64,000 bases of DNA from Whitmania pigra (lineage: Eukaryota; Annelida; Clitellata; Hirudinida; Haemopidae): NCBI GenBank assembly GCA_021613335.1, contig JAJTWR010000044.1, positions 3,861,501-3,925,500 on the forward strand. The letters are read 5' to 3'. The position numbers and the translations under genes were made by a program. Shown in pieces: positions 10,301 through 20,719 of the stretch (within the stretch, counting starts at the first letter, position 1; each line of letters opens with the position of its first letter). The notes under the pieces are model-generated. The model saw nothing but the letters and a program-made list of their open reading frames with translations. It did not search any database and was not told the origin of the DNA.

Positions 10301-11429
10301 TAGCCTGATGGTATTCCAATTATATTTCTAAACAAATCCTCATCCTTAGCAACTCTACATTCCATCATATTTGATGAAACATTCAAAACCAAAAAATTAC
10401 TCCTCGAATGGAAAATTTCCCGTGTCTCCCGCCCGTAAGAAATGTCCTATTACATCTACCAAAAACTAGACCGATATTGATTACAGCAACTTCCTGTGGA
10501 GTGGTGGAAAAATTAATCAACAAATCCCTAATCATACATCTTACACACCACAACCTAACTGAGCAACCAACAAGGCTTCATTCTAGGAAGATCAACAATA
10601 AACAATAATCTCGAATTCATCCAGCTATGAACTAACGCCGCTCGAAACAAACAAAATACAATTTTATAATAAAATCACACGTTGGTGTGATTAGGTTTGA
10701 TCATTCTGTTCTATATGTGAGCGATTTAGTTTTGTGCGATCTTTAAACTTTTCTTGAACACTCTTACACTTTTTTCATTTTCAAAAATTATTTATTGCCC
10801 AAAATTATTTGATAAACAACTGTATTAGTAAATTTACATGCCTAATCTGTTGATCGTAATTTACACAGCAAGCATATTGCCATTTTCTCTCTCCTGGGAA
10901 AAGATCAGGAAAAATTATAATAAAAATTAATAACAGCATGAACAACCTATCAATTGAGTTAACATAATTGACTTCTCATTTAAAAGTCTTACCTCTCTCT
11001 TTGTTCGGATAATAAAATTCCAAGCAATGTTGCTGTGAATGCTTTTGAAAGTGAGCCGATGGCAAACTTTGTTTCTAATTTTATTAATCTTTTGGGATGG
11101 TCCAAAGCAGAATATCCAAAATTTTTTATTACAGAATCGTTTGAATTGTAAACTACGGTCACTACAAAACCTGGGATGAATTGCGGGTAACATCTCAAAG
11201 CAGCTTCGATTTCCGACATAGACTTATTAATCCAGGTTGGACAAATGTTATCATTTCGATTTTCACATAATGGCTGTAAATAAGGGAATAGGCTTGGCGA
11301 CTTTTGCGCTTTAGCTTGTGACCATTCTTTTTGTTGGTTGCCATAGCTAAATTCACTCCAATATACAGCTACTATGCAAAAAAGCATATCAATTATGAAA
11401 AATTGTCTCGACGAATTGCCAAAGTTCAT
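4399..11429 (-). CDS. serine beta-lactamase-like (LACTB-type) protein, 5' three exons, gene runs off the left edge
   Basis: Exons on the minus strand are 10993-11429, 4521-4706 and 4399-4461. Donors are gtaaga, gtaagt and gttaat, acceptors tatag and tgtag, and phases agree, giving about 228 residues. Residues 1-24 look like a signal peptide or membrane anchor (FFIIDMLFCIVAVYW). FAIGSLSKAFTATLLG at 122-137 holds the SxxK nucleophile motif (SLSK 126-129) of class C-like serine hydrolases. Exon 2 has WDTKIIEIMG and ILDILAHRVGL, a family landmark. Exon 3 ends EYNNI, the Y-x-N motif. The HxG/KTG box would lie past the window. Animal members of Pfam Beta-lactamase (PF00144) are peptidases or hydrolases of poorly known substrate. 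Intron 1 (6.3 kb) is packed with transposons; the exons themselves are intact. ATG at 11427 chosen because it precedes the hydrophobic leader. Confidence 0.82.
4905..5653 (+). mobile_element. R4/Dong-like LINE, 5' segment (broken)
   Basis: The start encodes IAMGCTISPALFVLDIQV and MPPIKAFMDN, which correspond to the reverse-transcriptase motif block and the catalytic FMDD box of R4/Dong-type LINEs; the second Asp is replaced by Asn. Further on, WLGLPPELP and LYSKR.LLRSIVEKYK match the thumb/linker of the same group, followed by GRKIKAQEEI. Several stops and frame changes show a dead copy. The LINE is 5'-truncated and then cut by an LTR element inserted at 5654, with GGGCC duplicated on both sides. 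Family assignment is from remembered motif order, not from a search. Confidence 0.65.
5654..5910 (+). repeat. 5' LTR of the pol-less element
   Basis: 257 bp, TGTTGTAG...ATACAACA. Direct repeat of 7567-7805. Contains an AATAAA (AATAAACAAAC) near its 3' end, which could serve polyadenylation in the R-U5 region of the 3' LTR. Confidence 0.95.
5912..5925 (+). promoter_or_regulatory. Primer-binding site, tRNA-Ser type
   Basis: TGGCGACGAGGATG directly follows the LTR after one spacer T. Its complement ends in CGTCGCCA, matching the 3' end of animal tRNA-Ser(GCU) as I remember it. The likely start codon ATG at 5923 lies at the end of this site. Confidence 0.75.
5923..6150 (+). CDS. Short leader ORF of the pol-less LTR element (gag-like position)
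   Basis: 75 codons from the ATG that overlaps the PBS. The product is highly charged and probably helical, with EEKARIAREERLEKERIARD around residues 20-40, then FFSMLGKIFDVPGFEQKLDQ. Its position corresponds to the start of gag, and coiled-coil N termini are common in gag proteins. It ends at TAG 6148-6150; the longer ORF lies in the frame one base back and is already open upstream of this stop. Either a single-base lesion near 6125 split one protein, or the two are expressed separately. No homology to a named family was recognised. Confidence 0.55.
   Translation: MTSIGESQLIKMMKLCFEMEEKARIAREERLEKERIARDERFFSMLGKIFDVPGFEQKLDQNIDKQVEPKRSKSR
6153..7508 (+). CDS. Unknown charged protein of the pol-less LTR element, 451 codons
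   Basis: Open from before 6153; the first ATG is at 6177, so a start there or translation through a frameshift from the upstream ORF is possible. The first two thirds are acidic (e.g. SEKEETIADTAHWTEDS). The C-terminal third is Arg/Lys-rich and holds three degenerate repeats of about 32 residues (nt about 6986-7300), each with an R.(V/I)K.R block followed by (F/P)SLKE..G and RR or RL.RE. The basic repeats suggest nucleic-acid binding, as expected of a gag-like packaging protein, but no CCHC knuckle or pol motif is present. A long open frame in a non-autonomous element suggests selection or recent insertion. Function unknown; viral-type accessory protein or unusual gag are both possible. Confidence 0.65.
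   Translation: MKNEDAISMIKAEAAAVNKNGGNVDQSGMQLNDVAVDSIVVAESTRNPFSLEKEIGSGTNEMFPHKGDKPRNIDIRAEGDLANANSEDVMREAMLMFQELCVIDLVDDSSANIVLETKLKEDVHSKKIDSDTDRSKVIVNASFVEGFGNEARPEEHSEKEETIADTAHWTEDSIGTTGCQDSEDGNLQINLENFIGLKCLSHLDRDWSNDASIEDFGGTRNFSSKEDRNPESLKQLFRGRETEQDISSYLEEKGSSASEWNFEEIENFRNMALTRDEAARPRKVKERTGHRPSLKKSRGSDRRLVRETMRSREIKARLMIPTGYQFSLKEEKGIHIIRLVREIKTPRKVKARMATTDFHISLKEGRGMDRRSDKDKVTRKGGHRRQSQDYRPKRRSFHKDLDELNRFGRKRWYWLESDKRVVIKELLAAMPTIERQQRIRLNTNLESSYKG
7556..7566 (+). promoter_or_regulatory. Polypurine tract of the pol-less LTR element
   Basis: AGAAGGGGAGG ends directly at the 3' LTR, the standard position for priming plus-strand DNA synthesis. Confidence 0.85.
7567..7805 (+). repeat. 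3' LTR of the pol-less element
   Basis: 239 bp, same ends as the 5' LTR, lacking the 18-bp segment present there. Followed by the target duplicate GGGCC at 7806-7810. Confidence 0.95.
7811..8440 (+). mobile_element. R4/Dong-like LINE, 3' segment (broken)
   Basis: Resumes the LINE interrupted at 5653. Removing the LTR element joins KFEEIKG to QIQHNRQSVGWK in one frame. Later 8010-8240 encodes SRWHKIWNMSS, CENLQR and a Cys/His block (LSGCSYALAHGR) typical of the zinc knuckle before the restriction-like endonuclease in this group, then SFVREGASQF at the start of the endonuclease region. Internal stops and frameshifts are present. The 3' end is not sharply defined; 8440-8560 is unassigned. Confidence 0.65.
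8560..10090. other. Intronic sequence with little recognisable content
   Basis: Lies within intron 1 of the beta-lactamase-like gene. 8613-8715 encodes a short MSKRKATDN-type start that could be a decayed transposase N terminus. 9085-9146 has a scrap resembling the I-clade LINE phrase LTSTLCK. No gene, RNA or repeat boundary could be supported in the rest. Confidence 0.4.
10130..10625 (+). mobile_element. CR1-like LINE fragment, old
   Basis: Encodes KLL(N)KYFSSVF, then after stops PLL-like EWKIS, KNYRPI-like and VEKLINKSL, in the same order as the better copy at 13.4 kb (FNNYFSSVF, LPLEWKI, ENYRPISITST, VERIINKF). Many stops. Reverse-transcriptase N-terminal part only. Located in intron 1 of the beta-lactamase-like gene. 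Confidence 0.6.
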
Positions 11430-11829
11430 TTTCTTACAAGCAAAATGTTTTATACTGTAATCTCGTATGTTTTATCTGAATACTTGCAACTTAATGCTTC
11501 AGACATCATTTAAATAAAATGCCGATTCAAGCGCGATCCTCTTTCAATCAGCATTCAGTTTGAGACTTATTATGCTGCCGTATTCGTTAATTAAAATTCA
11601 TTTCACCGCATGATTTATTTGCAAAAGTTAAAAACTCTTACTTTACTGTTTTGTGTTTGTAATGGCGGATCGAGAACACTTTGACGGGGGTGGCTCACAT
11701 TGGAACCATTATCAAATTTAGGGGGCACAAATATTATGAACTTTCATGTGTTAGTGTCTTGTGTTATATGTCTAAATTATACAAAAATGAATAATTAAAA
11801 TCTAAATACCGTTATTTTTGTTATTACTG

Positions 11830-12320
11830 AAGGTCCTAAAAAGTCCTAAAAAAGTCCTAAATTTTGGTTTTCAAGTTCCTGTATGAACCCTGCCAGTCTA
11901 TGTCACAAGTAATAACAGCTGACGATGACTGGTTTTCGGTCATAGATTGCTCAGACTCCGATTCTGTTCTAAATTCACTCACTTTCATGGTTGAAGTTGG
12001 CGATTTAACATTTATTACAATATCATTTTCATAAAATGACTTTGACAGTTTCTGGATTGTCTAAAGTAAACGTCAAAAGTAAGATTGTCTGAAGGCAAAC
12101 GACGATGTTTTGCAACCTCAAACGGATTCTTTAGGGCTCCTTTTTTAGTCAAACTTTTAACGTGAATATGTTTTTCTTCATGACATAAATCTTCATGGCG
12201 TTTTTTTATAATCGTTATTAAATTTCTTCTTGCACGCTAAGCACTGGACCAGATAGCGATATTTGATGTGCAAATCCCGAGAACTTGAAGACCGTTTGCT
12301 CATATTTTGCCAAAGGGTAT
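11830..12320 (-). pseudogene. Zinc-finger transposase fragment, possibly hAT-like
   Basis: On the minus strand starting near 12306 the frame reads MSKRSSSSRDLHIKYRYLVQ, then CLACKKKF and KKRHEDLCHE after a frame change, a Cys2-His-Cys style finger as found at the N terminus of hAT and ZMYM-like transposases. The adjacent 11660-11740 contains a GGGGGTGGCTCAC/AGGGGGCAC phrase like degraded hAT ends. No catalytic region remains. Family assignment is weak. Confidence 0.3.
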
Positions 12321-12619
12321 CGTAATAACAACTTGTTGATTAGACTTACTGAACTATAGTAATATTTGTTATTATTACCAATTAAGTGCTTATTTTATAA
12401 TAAACACGTATTAAAAAACTCAAACTTTCAAATAACCGTCAACAAATTATGAAAGTAAACAAAATCACCAAGACAACGAAATATCCAGCCAATGGCGAAT
12501 TTAATTTAATACCAAGAGAGATGGGCGTCTGCGGACATTATTTTATTTTAAATATTTGTTGTAACTTTAAATCTTAAACCTTGTAGGGATTATTATAATA
12601 TGCATTTAAATTTTAAATC

Positions 12620-13075
12620 CTAACTTTCCCAACTTATTTCAGTCTGTTCAGCCTGTAAGCGACAAACATTCTGCAGATTTGAAAGTCGCTTTAGCTCACT
12701 GGATCGCCAGCTCAGGACATCCTACTTTAATTGTGGAAGATAATGGACTACGAACATAACATAACCAGACCTACAACTTGCCCAGTCGACATACAATCGA
12801 CAACTTTGATTGCTGAGACGTACAAAGAGAAGTTGGCAGACCATAAAAAAGTTGTGGAAAGTATTCAAAGCATTGCTCTGGCTACTGATTTCGAACAACA
12901 ACAATTCTTACTGTGGTATAACGGGACACTGAATCGTTTCAGACTGGAAACTAAAATCAGTAGAATTAGGATGTTTACTTGTTGATGAATGATACACTGC
13001 TGAAAATGTTGCCAGTTTCATCGAGGAGTTTGTTGCAACATGGAACATCACAGAGTATAGTGTTTGTAGTGCGTT
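12620..13075 (+). pseudogene. hAT-like transposase fragment
   Basis: The reading LIVEDNGL near 12735 and TYKEKLADHKKVVES downstream recurs in diverged form at 33660-33880 (ALIVEDGL-like), both preceded by a KV.L.Y.. block. The surroundings resemble internal parts of BED-type hAT transposases. No complete domain can be shown. 13080-13250 is A/T-rich (TAATTA-type) spacer. Confidence 0.3.
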
Positions 13076-13339
13076 TCATAATGCGTAGTTCCGATGCAAC
13101 CAGATCAGCTAAAAGCAGTTGTGTAGTAGTAAATAATTAATAAACTTGATTATTATTATGTATTAATTATTAGTTAATTATTAACTATTTATTAATTAAT
13201 CGATTAAAAAATTGTAATCGTGTTAGCCCTTGTTTTGTTACATTTCTGGAATGTTATTCTTGGAAAAATTGATTGTGTACAGAAGCATACAAAATAAAGA
13301 GTTCTTTTTGAGCTTCATATAGAGATACCGCCTTGGGGA

Positions 13340-15140
13340 TTCTGCTCCTAATATTGTGATCTTTCAATATGTCAAAAAAAAGTTGAACACTAGATCTGTA
13401 GTCTCAGAGGTTGCTTTCCCAGATGGCACCCTAACACGAGAACCATTGGAAATTGCAAATACCTTCAACAACTACTTCTCATCAGTTTTTACAAATGATG
13501 ATGGCAACAACCCTGTTATTTCCCCAAGAACATCTACGGAGAAGCCAAACATAGAATTCACGTCGGATATTGTTTTTGTTACCCTTCTTGGCCTCATATC
13601 TTCACTCTCAGCGGGACCTGATGGTATCCCAAACTTGTTTCTAAAAAATGTGCTTCATCACTAGCCACTCCACTATCCCACACATTTGATGTATCCTTCA
13701 AGGATCATAAATTACCTCTGGAATGGAAAATTGCTCTGGTGACACAAATTCACAAGAAAGGCCCCACCATATCTTCTGAAAATTATAGACCAATATCAAT
13801 TACATCTACTTGCTTCAGAGCCGTGGAAAGAATAATCAACAAATTTGTTATGAAATACTTGTTACACCACACCCTAATTGAGTGCTGCCTGTATGGTTTT
13901 ATTCCAGCTCGATCAACCACTACAAACATCCTCGAATGCACCCAACAATGGACTGATGCCTTAAAGAACAAGCAAAACTTAGACATCATCTACTTGGATT
14001 TCCATAAAGCATTCAACTCTGTCTCACATTTTAAACTAATGAGAAAGATATGTATATGGCTTGAGTGATAATCTGAATGGTTGGCTTATAGATTTTCTTA
14101 ATTTGAGGTCACAGAGAATCAATATTAATGAATTTATTTCTGATGAACTTTCTGTCACAAGTGGAGTCCCTCGGGGCAGTGTTCTAAGGCCAACCTTATT
14201 TCTACTCTTCATAAATGATCTATCCAGCACTTTTCACAACTCAGGCACCATCTGCAAACTCTTTGTAGATGATGTTAAGCTTTACAATAAGTCTCCATCC
14301 CTACTGCAATACTCTTTTTACAGGATAGCAGAATGGAGTGATAAATGGCAGTTGCAACTTGCAACTTGCTCCTGACAAATGCCAGTTCTCTCACTGATTG
14401 GCTGCAGAAGTTTTAACCCTTGTGAATATTTAATTAATAGCAACAAGCTAACAAGAGTTGACATAGTTCGAGATCTAGGGGTGCTCATTGATTCCTCTCT
14501 CCACTTTGACAAACACATTGATAATATCATTAAAAAGCATCAACCATATCCAAACTGATTCAACTAGATTCTACCGTCTTTTTCTACTAGAGACCTAACC
14601 CTACCATTCTAATAAAAGCCTTTTGTACATATGTTAGGCATATACTAGAATACTGCTTTCCTGTATGGAATCCCCGCCTCAAATACCTTGTTAAAAGAAC
14701 TGAGTCAGTCCAAAGAAGATTCACACTCGAACATAGACGTTTAATTACTGATCTATGCTTTTTGTTTAAATTACCGAATGGTCTCGTGAATAGTGATCGT
14801 TTAAATTTTGTTCAATTCGCACAGTACAATCGAACACGGGGACACCGATTTAAGTTACGTGCGAGGAAGTGCTCAGCTAATGCTGTTAAAAAAAATTTTT
14901 TTCTGTTGCTGTATGGAAATCCCTACCAGACGAGGTGGTATCTGCTGGCACTTTCTCCCGTTTCAGAGCATTAATCCTCGAGATTGATTTTTCAAAATTT
15001 GTATCAATTACCGACTAATCTGTAACCTGCTTTTCCTCACTCGATGTTGACTAGTTGTATCATTTTTACTGAGGCTGGTCGTATTAGTGACTATTTAGCT
15101 CTTCGACCGGTTAAATAAATAAAATAAATAACAAACGCTC
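13340..15140 (+). mobile_element. CR1-like (Jockey-superfamily) LINE, 5'-truncated
   Basis: Reverse transcriptase motifs appear in order: FNNYFSSVFTNDDG, SAGPDGIPNLFLKN, LPLEWKIALVTQIHKKG, ENYRPISITST, YLDFHKAFNSVSH, TSGVPRGSVLRPTLFLLFIND, and FVDDVKLY in place of the usual FADDTKLY. After more frame breaks come LGVLIDSSLHFDKHID, WNPRLKYL and LFKLPNGLVN, the standard thumb and tail of this group. The 3' end runs into a short AAATAA repeat (15110-15130), which is probably the LINE tail. Stops and frameshifts make it inactive. A decayed copy of related sequence is at 10.1 kb. Endonuclease region absent. Confidence 0.8.
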
Positions 15141-15675
15141 TTTCATAATTTTTGAGCCAGTCAACGCTTACAGACTTGGCAGTCCTCTCTTTAGAGAGTT
15201 AATAAGGCTGAATTTTGAAACTGTTGCAAAAAAATGCAGAAAAAGTGGAAAGGGTTTGTAAATTTTTAACCGAATTAATTTTATAATACAAATATTGAGA
15301 GTTTTTCGAAAACTTGAAGGTTAACAGATTATTAATGGCCAAGAGGAGTCACAAATCTTATGACTGCGGCAAGAAGAGTTGGTATGCCACTGGATGCAGG
15401 GATCTCGTTTCAGCTTTACCAAGGGGCAAACCCTCATAAAACTTCAAGAGGTGACCTTTTTCATTCTATACTAAAGCCAAGCGACTCAAAACGACTTTCT
15501 TTTTTTCCTTTGAATTTCTCTTTTGACTACGATCAAGATTAATAACCAAAGAAAGTTAATGAAGGAATAGTAAACACAAGTTTTATGTGTACAAATGAGT
15601 CTTGAGATGACGGAATTACAGAATTTGCAGCTAGCAGTGCATTAGTTTTAAAAAGTTGAAGAAAAGCAGAAAATT

Positions 15676-16625
15676 ACCACTCTGAATAAATTCCTCCCAT
15701 TCCTACCTTCTGTCTCCAGTCTGTCAACCAGTTTGTAAACCAATGTAATAGTTTGCCTTCAATCCCACATGCACTGAGCTTTTTTTGAAGCCTTTCTTTG
15801 GAGCACCTTATCAAATGCTTTTGCGAAGTCTAGGTACACTACATCTACAGCCTTGTCATGATCAACCCACTAATAAATTTCTTCAAAAAAACTCAAGTAG
15901 GTTGGTAAGACACGATCTGTTCTTAGTAAAACCGTTTTGGCTCTTCCCAATCACTTGGTTCTTCCAAAAAAGTTGATCATTCATTCCATTACCTTGCAAT
16001 CTATAGAAGTTAAGCTTACTGGCCTGTAGTTACTCCTACTTCCCTTTTTCAATAGAGGAACTACTATTGCGTCTTTCCAATCTCTTGTTATTATTCCTTA
16101 GTCAAGTTATTTGACAAATAAGTTTGCCAATGCTTCTCCTATAACTATTCTTGTCTCATATAGTAGTTTAGGATGTAGGTTGTCTATGTCAGGGCTCTTG
16201 TCTACTTTCAAATTTTCCAGTTGCTTAATTACCCCTGTTTTTGAGAAGTTTACTGTATCTAACTTTATCTCAATCTCTTGGATTCTCATTGGCAGTTTTG
16301 GTAAATTCCCTACAGTTTTCTTAGTAAAAATTAAACTAAAGTAGCTATTTAATAACTTGGCTGTTTCCTCTACTGAATCAACTGTTTGCACCTCACTATT
16401 TTGTAATGGTCCAATTGTGTCCCTTAGTTTTTGTTTACATCTAACATATCTGAAAAAGCTCTTGCTATCACTTTTAACATTCTTTGCTAATTTGTTCTCA
16501 TATTCTAGTAATGCTTTTCTATTAATTCTGTTTGATGTATTTTTTTTTCTGATATTTTTGTTTTAAATCCTTAAGCTCTCTTTCCTCTTCTTCTCCAGAT
16601 TTTATTTTTGTTATTTCTCGTAATA
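15676..16625 (-). mobile_element. CR1-like LINE, second family, copy A
   Basis: Minus-strand frame 16391-16107 reads LLNSYFSLIFTKKTVG, then LDTVNFSKTGVIKQLENLKV and DKSPDIDNLHPKLLYE, the region preceding RT motif 1. Further 3' (lower coordinates) come NYRP.SLTS- and HGF-type blocks up to a truncation near 15676. It closely matches copy B at 38.8-40.4 kb on the plus strand, which contains the same GAACAAATTAGC and GTGATAGCAAGAGC phrases. Truncated at both ends. Confidence 0.75.
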
Positions 16626-16742
16626 AATGTCAGCACCACACTGCTACATAGATATCGTAGCAATCCCATGTTTTACAAGTCACATAAGCGACACGAAAGT
16701 GATAACTGCCCCTGTTCTAGCCCCTTTTTAGGGCTTTATTGT

Positions 16743-17185
16743 AAAGGCGATTAAAAATCAACCGATCGAGATAAAAATGTACGGATTGTTTTAAAAAATA
16801 GAGGAAGGATCAAAGTGCCAGGGACGAACATTCAAAAAAAATTAAAAAATCGGGAACTGTTTTTAATTCATGCTTGAAAACTTTGAAGATTTTTTTAGGG
16901 TAGATCCCTGTGTGCGCTAGTCAAGTCAGATACATATTTGAATTCTCGTTTTGAACGATTTAGAGCTGCCCCGCACCCAGCCCATGAGATGTGGTTCTAT
17001 AATATAGATGATTAAAAATCAACCAATGCAGATACAGCAATGCCAATTGCTTTAAAAAATAAAAGAAAGATCAAACAACCAGGGACGAGTATTCCCAAAA
17101 AAAAATAAAAAATCGGGAACTATTATTAATTAACGTCTAAAACCTTTGAAGCGGAATTTATGATAGATCCCTGTGTGCGCTATCC
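16743..17185. repeat. Two-unit direct repeat, about 177 bp, spaced about 265 bp
   Basis: Units 16743-16921 and 17006-17185 share ATTAAAAATCAACC, CCAGGGACGA, AAAAATCGGGAACT and GATCCCTGTGTGCGCTA in the same order, with clear divergence. Between them lies an unrelated stretch of about 85 bp. No coding potential and no terminal inverted repeats seen; may be part of an unrecognised element. Confidence 0.7.
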
Positions 17186-17489
17186 AAAATAGTTAAATAA
17201 TAAAATTCCCCTAAAAATATCTACCAGAATATGTATGACATGTATTTTTTATCCACTGTATGGCGTAGAAATCTGATATATAAACTTCCGATAAAATCAA
17301 AACAACTTTGAAACTCAGAATTTTATTGTTCATTTATTTGAAAAGCAGCAACGAAGACATGTAATGTTATAGTGTCGCAAAACTGGAATAACCTCAGGAC
17401 GCAAACGCCGTCCTAATTCCTAAGTAATGGAGACAAGCAACAGCAAAGATGTATGAAAGCCAAGTCTGATAAGACATGCTTACTGAGAA

Positions 17490-18165
17490 GAAAGTTATTT
17501 AAAGGATTTAAAGAATTCGCTACAAAAACAACAAACAAAGTTAATGGTTGTACATTTAACTCCATTTTTCACGATGCAATGCTCATGGATCCATCTCTGG
17601 CATGTATCACATTGCACTCACTTAGCTTCCCCGTGTCCTCCGCAGTAAAGACAACATTCAGCCATGCTGCCGATGAAATCAGGATCATTTTGAAAATTCT
17701 GCCTGCGTTCTTTGGGATCGAAGGGATTAAGAGGATCATCCCCTCTGCCTAAAGCGGCAATGTGCTCCAGCAGGAATATGCCACAGTTGTAGCCATCAAT
17801 TTGTTTAAAGAAGTTCTTACTGACATAGTTGTATTTTGCCCATTCATCAACTATATTCCACTGCGGCTTTAAATATATTTCCTTTTTGACCCGGTCTACA
17901 ACGTGGCATGAGAAATGCGTCTCATTGTTTATAAGAAGTGGAAAGACTACATACCTGCACATGGCTCTAGAAATAAAATAACTTACTTCAATTTTGCCAT
18001 TTCGTATGGCATGGTGGCTGACCATTACAGGTATGTAGGTAACGTCAGGAGACTTCAGGATATTAAGGCAAATATAATCAATAACTAGATTAGATAACCA
18101 GTTCTCATCAAAAAGAGTCCTGAAATCACAGAATTAAAATGATTTCCCCTATAATAGTTAGGGTC
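17490..18165 (-). pseudogene. Ulp1/C48 peptidase domain followed by a PHD finger (broken by a stop)
   Basis: On the minus strand the frame runs from LFDENWLSNLVIDYI near 18130, the N-terminal block of Ulp1 cysteine proteases, to 17618. THFSCHVVD supplies the His and Asp, and QIDGYNCGIFLLEH the oxyanion Gln and nucleophilic Cys, so the catalytic tetrad is intact. A TAA follows GGHGEAK, but the frame continues as a PHD-type finger: CLYC, then CDTC, WIHEHC and CCFC (C4HC3). Ulp1 domains cleave SUMO-like tags; in invertebrate genomes, domains of this type often belong to transposons (Mutator-like and KDZ groups are known cases). The 5' limit is open, and 16.6-17.5 kb shows no transposase. Host gene fragment or mobile-element gene cannot be decided. 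Confidence 0.7.
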
Positions 18166-18189
18166 AAAGACAAGAGAGTTGCTCAAGAT

Positions 18190-20695
18190 CGTCGAAAGCT
18201 ATTTTATTCAGAAAAGGCGTAAATGCTAGCCCGATCCTTTGCATTAGCCAGCAGCAACGCCATCCTTTCTCCGCTTTTCGCACAAATCAAGACTGAATGG
18301 CGCTTGACCCCTGATCTTTTCGTCCCAAGGAACTCGCCCCTCTCTGATCCCATTAGCATCTCCGAAGTTCTTGATGCATTGAGGAAATGTGGGAATTCAT
18401 CTCCGAGACTTGATGGCATACACTACGAGATGCTAAGAAGGCTCCCAATCGCAAGCCTCAAAGGGATCGTAGCTCTCTTCAACCAATCCTGGTCATCCGG
18501 AATGGTCCCTCGTTCATGGAAGAGGACTATAGTCGTCCCAATCCCGAAGAAAGGAAAACCCCCGAGCTGCCCTCCTCTTACCGCCCCATCTCTCTGACTT
18601 CCACTCTTTGCAAACATCTGGAGCGGATGATTGCCATGAGACTCAGATGGTTCCTAGAGAGCAAATATCTGTTGAACAAGTACCAAGCTGGTTTCAGAAA
18701 GGGCCGAGGCTGTGTGGACCACATAGTCAGACTGACGCAGGATATTGCCTCATTCAAGAAGCAGATGACACTTGAAGTCTTCTTAGACTTGGAAAAGCTT
18801 TTGACATGGTTTGGAGAGAGGGGATCATAGGACAACTTTCAAACCATTGGAATGAATCTACACCTTCCTCCAGAATAGAAGTATTCAAGTGAGGGTTGGA
18901 TCAGCTCTCTCGGAACAGTCGTATTGGAAAACGGCACTCCACGAGACAGCGCCCTCAGCTCTCTTTTATTCATCATCATCATGAATGTGATTCTAGATCC
19001 ACAGAAAGGAGTCGAGCTGTCCATGTATGCCGACGACATTACTCTATGGACGACCGGGACGTCATCAAAAGCAATGACAACGCGCATGCAGAAGCAGCTT
19101 AACACTACGGCTAAGTTTTATCTGCTAATGGTTTTAAGATATCTGCAGTTTTATTTACAAACAGCTGGGTCAAGAGGAGCGAGGCCAACATCAGACTTCG
19201 CATCGGAAAGGAAAAAATCTCCCTGTCTCCAACGGCCACCTTTTTAGGAATCGTCCTAGACGCAAAACTATGTTGGTCTGCTCACGCAGAGGCTGTCTCA
19301 GAGACACGTTGCTTGAAAAGACTCAATGCAATGAGAGCTATCTCGGGAAGCTCATGGGGTGCTAGCAAACCCACTCTGCTACAAGTCTACAGAGCCACCA
19401 TACGCTCCGTCCTCGACTATGGCTGCGAGGTGGTAGACCTGGGGTGCAAACAGATCAGGGACACCTACAACAAACTTCAGAACCAAGCGCTGAAGATCTG
19501 CTGTTGTGGCATGAGAACAAGTGCCTCGTCTCTGCTGGTAGAATGCGGTGAGCTTCCCTTCGACCTACGTCGTAAGAAGCTCATGGCAAACAACGCCCTC
19601 AGATCTATAGCCATTAAAAGTGAATCAGTTAAAGCTAAATACTTCATTTAAGACGGCAAAAAGTCCAAGTCTCAAGCTAGGTTCCACATCAAGATGAAGA
19701 AACGAGGTGAGACAACCCCGTACGAGAAAGTCGAGTCTCTCCTTCCGGCAGACATCCTAGGAGATATCGAAGAGGAAACTCCCACAATTTCTCCTTGGCG
19801 ACTAAAGAAACCGGTGATTGACACCTCGAATCTCTCTTTCGCATCCGATGACTCTCTGAGAAAGCTGGTAGCAATGGAGAAAATATGGGATCTCCAGGAA
19901 AGTCTTCTTTATTATACGGATGCCTCAAAGACTACGGACAACAAGGCAGGAATAGGGATAAACATTCAGAAGAAAAACGTGAAGTTAAGCCTCAGGACGT
20001 CAAGTCACAGCTGCATAAGTTCCATCAAACTAGCAGCCATTGAGGACTCTAATTCATGTGAAGGACTCCTATCAGGGGTAACCTTCGATATAGTTGTTCT
20101 GAGCAATTTGCTTAATGCCTTAGAGGCACTAAAGGACTGCAATAATGATGCTCATGGCATTAAGAAAACCAAGTTTTTAAATTCAGATATCCAGGAAAGC
20201 GGCAGAAAGGTCACGCTCGTCTGGGTCTCTGCACAATGGAATCCCTGGCAATGAGATGACCGATGCTCTGGCAAAAACCGCCACTGCAAGGATCAGATAG
20301 ACCGCTGGATCAGGGCGTCTATCAATGATGTCAAAAGGTCCGTGGCCCGCAACATCATCCATCGGTGGCAAGCCAGATAGGACGAAGACCCGCAAAGCCA
20401 ACAAGACCATAGAGAAACTTGTGTCGACTAAGAGCAAGGTTCAATGTGCCTCAAGGAGGAAGGAGGTCCTTATTTCCAGACTCCGAGTTAGAAAATGTGT
20501 TCTGAACCAGCACCTGTTTCTCTTAAAACATCCTCCAGACGGAAAGTGCAAGGCGTGCCCTCAGGAAGATGAAAATGTGCAGCATTTCCTCATGGAATGT
20601 CCGGACCAATCTGCACTGAGGAGAGAAATCAGACTCAATACAAATCTATCAGATATGAGTCCCTTGCTTAGTTAATTGAGAGAAAGTAGGAAATG
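18190..20695 (+). mobile_element. I-clade LINE with RNase H, copy 1, 5'-truncated and broken
   Basis: Reading order: KCGNSSPRLDGIHYEML, SYRPISLTSTLCK, QAGFRKGRGC, FLDLEK, MYADDITLW (the catalytic YADD box), FLGIVLDAKLCW, YRATIRSVLDYG, LVECGELPFDLRRKK, then an RNase H domain (YYTDASK, LAAIED, LVWVSA) and a final Cys/His-type block CKACPQEDENVQHFLMECP. The same order is found in the fuller copy at 54-59.9 kb. Multiple frameshifts, and the FDKVW box after FLDLEK is damaged. The 3' end is a short GATTTT repeat at 20696-20715. Base composition is richer in G+C than the surroundings. Confidence 0.88.
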
Positions 20696-20719
20696 ATTTT
20701 GATTTTGATTTTTTTTTAA

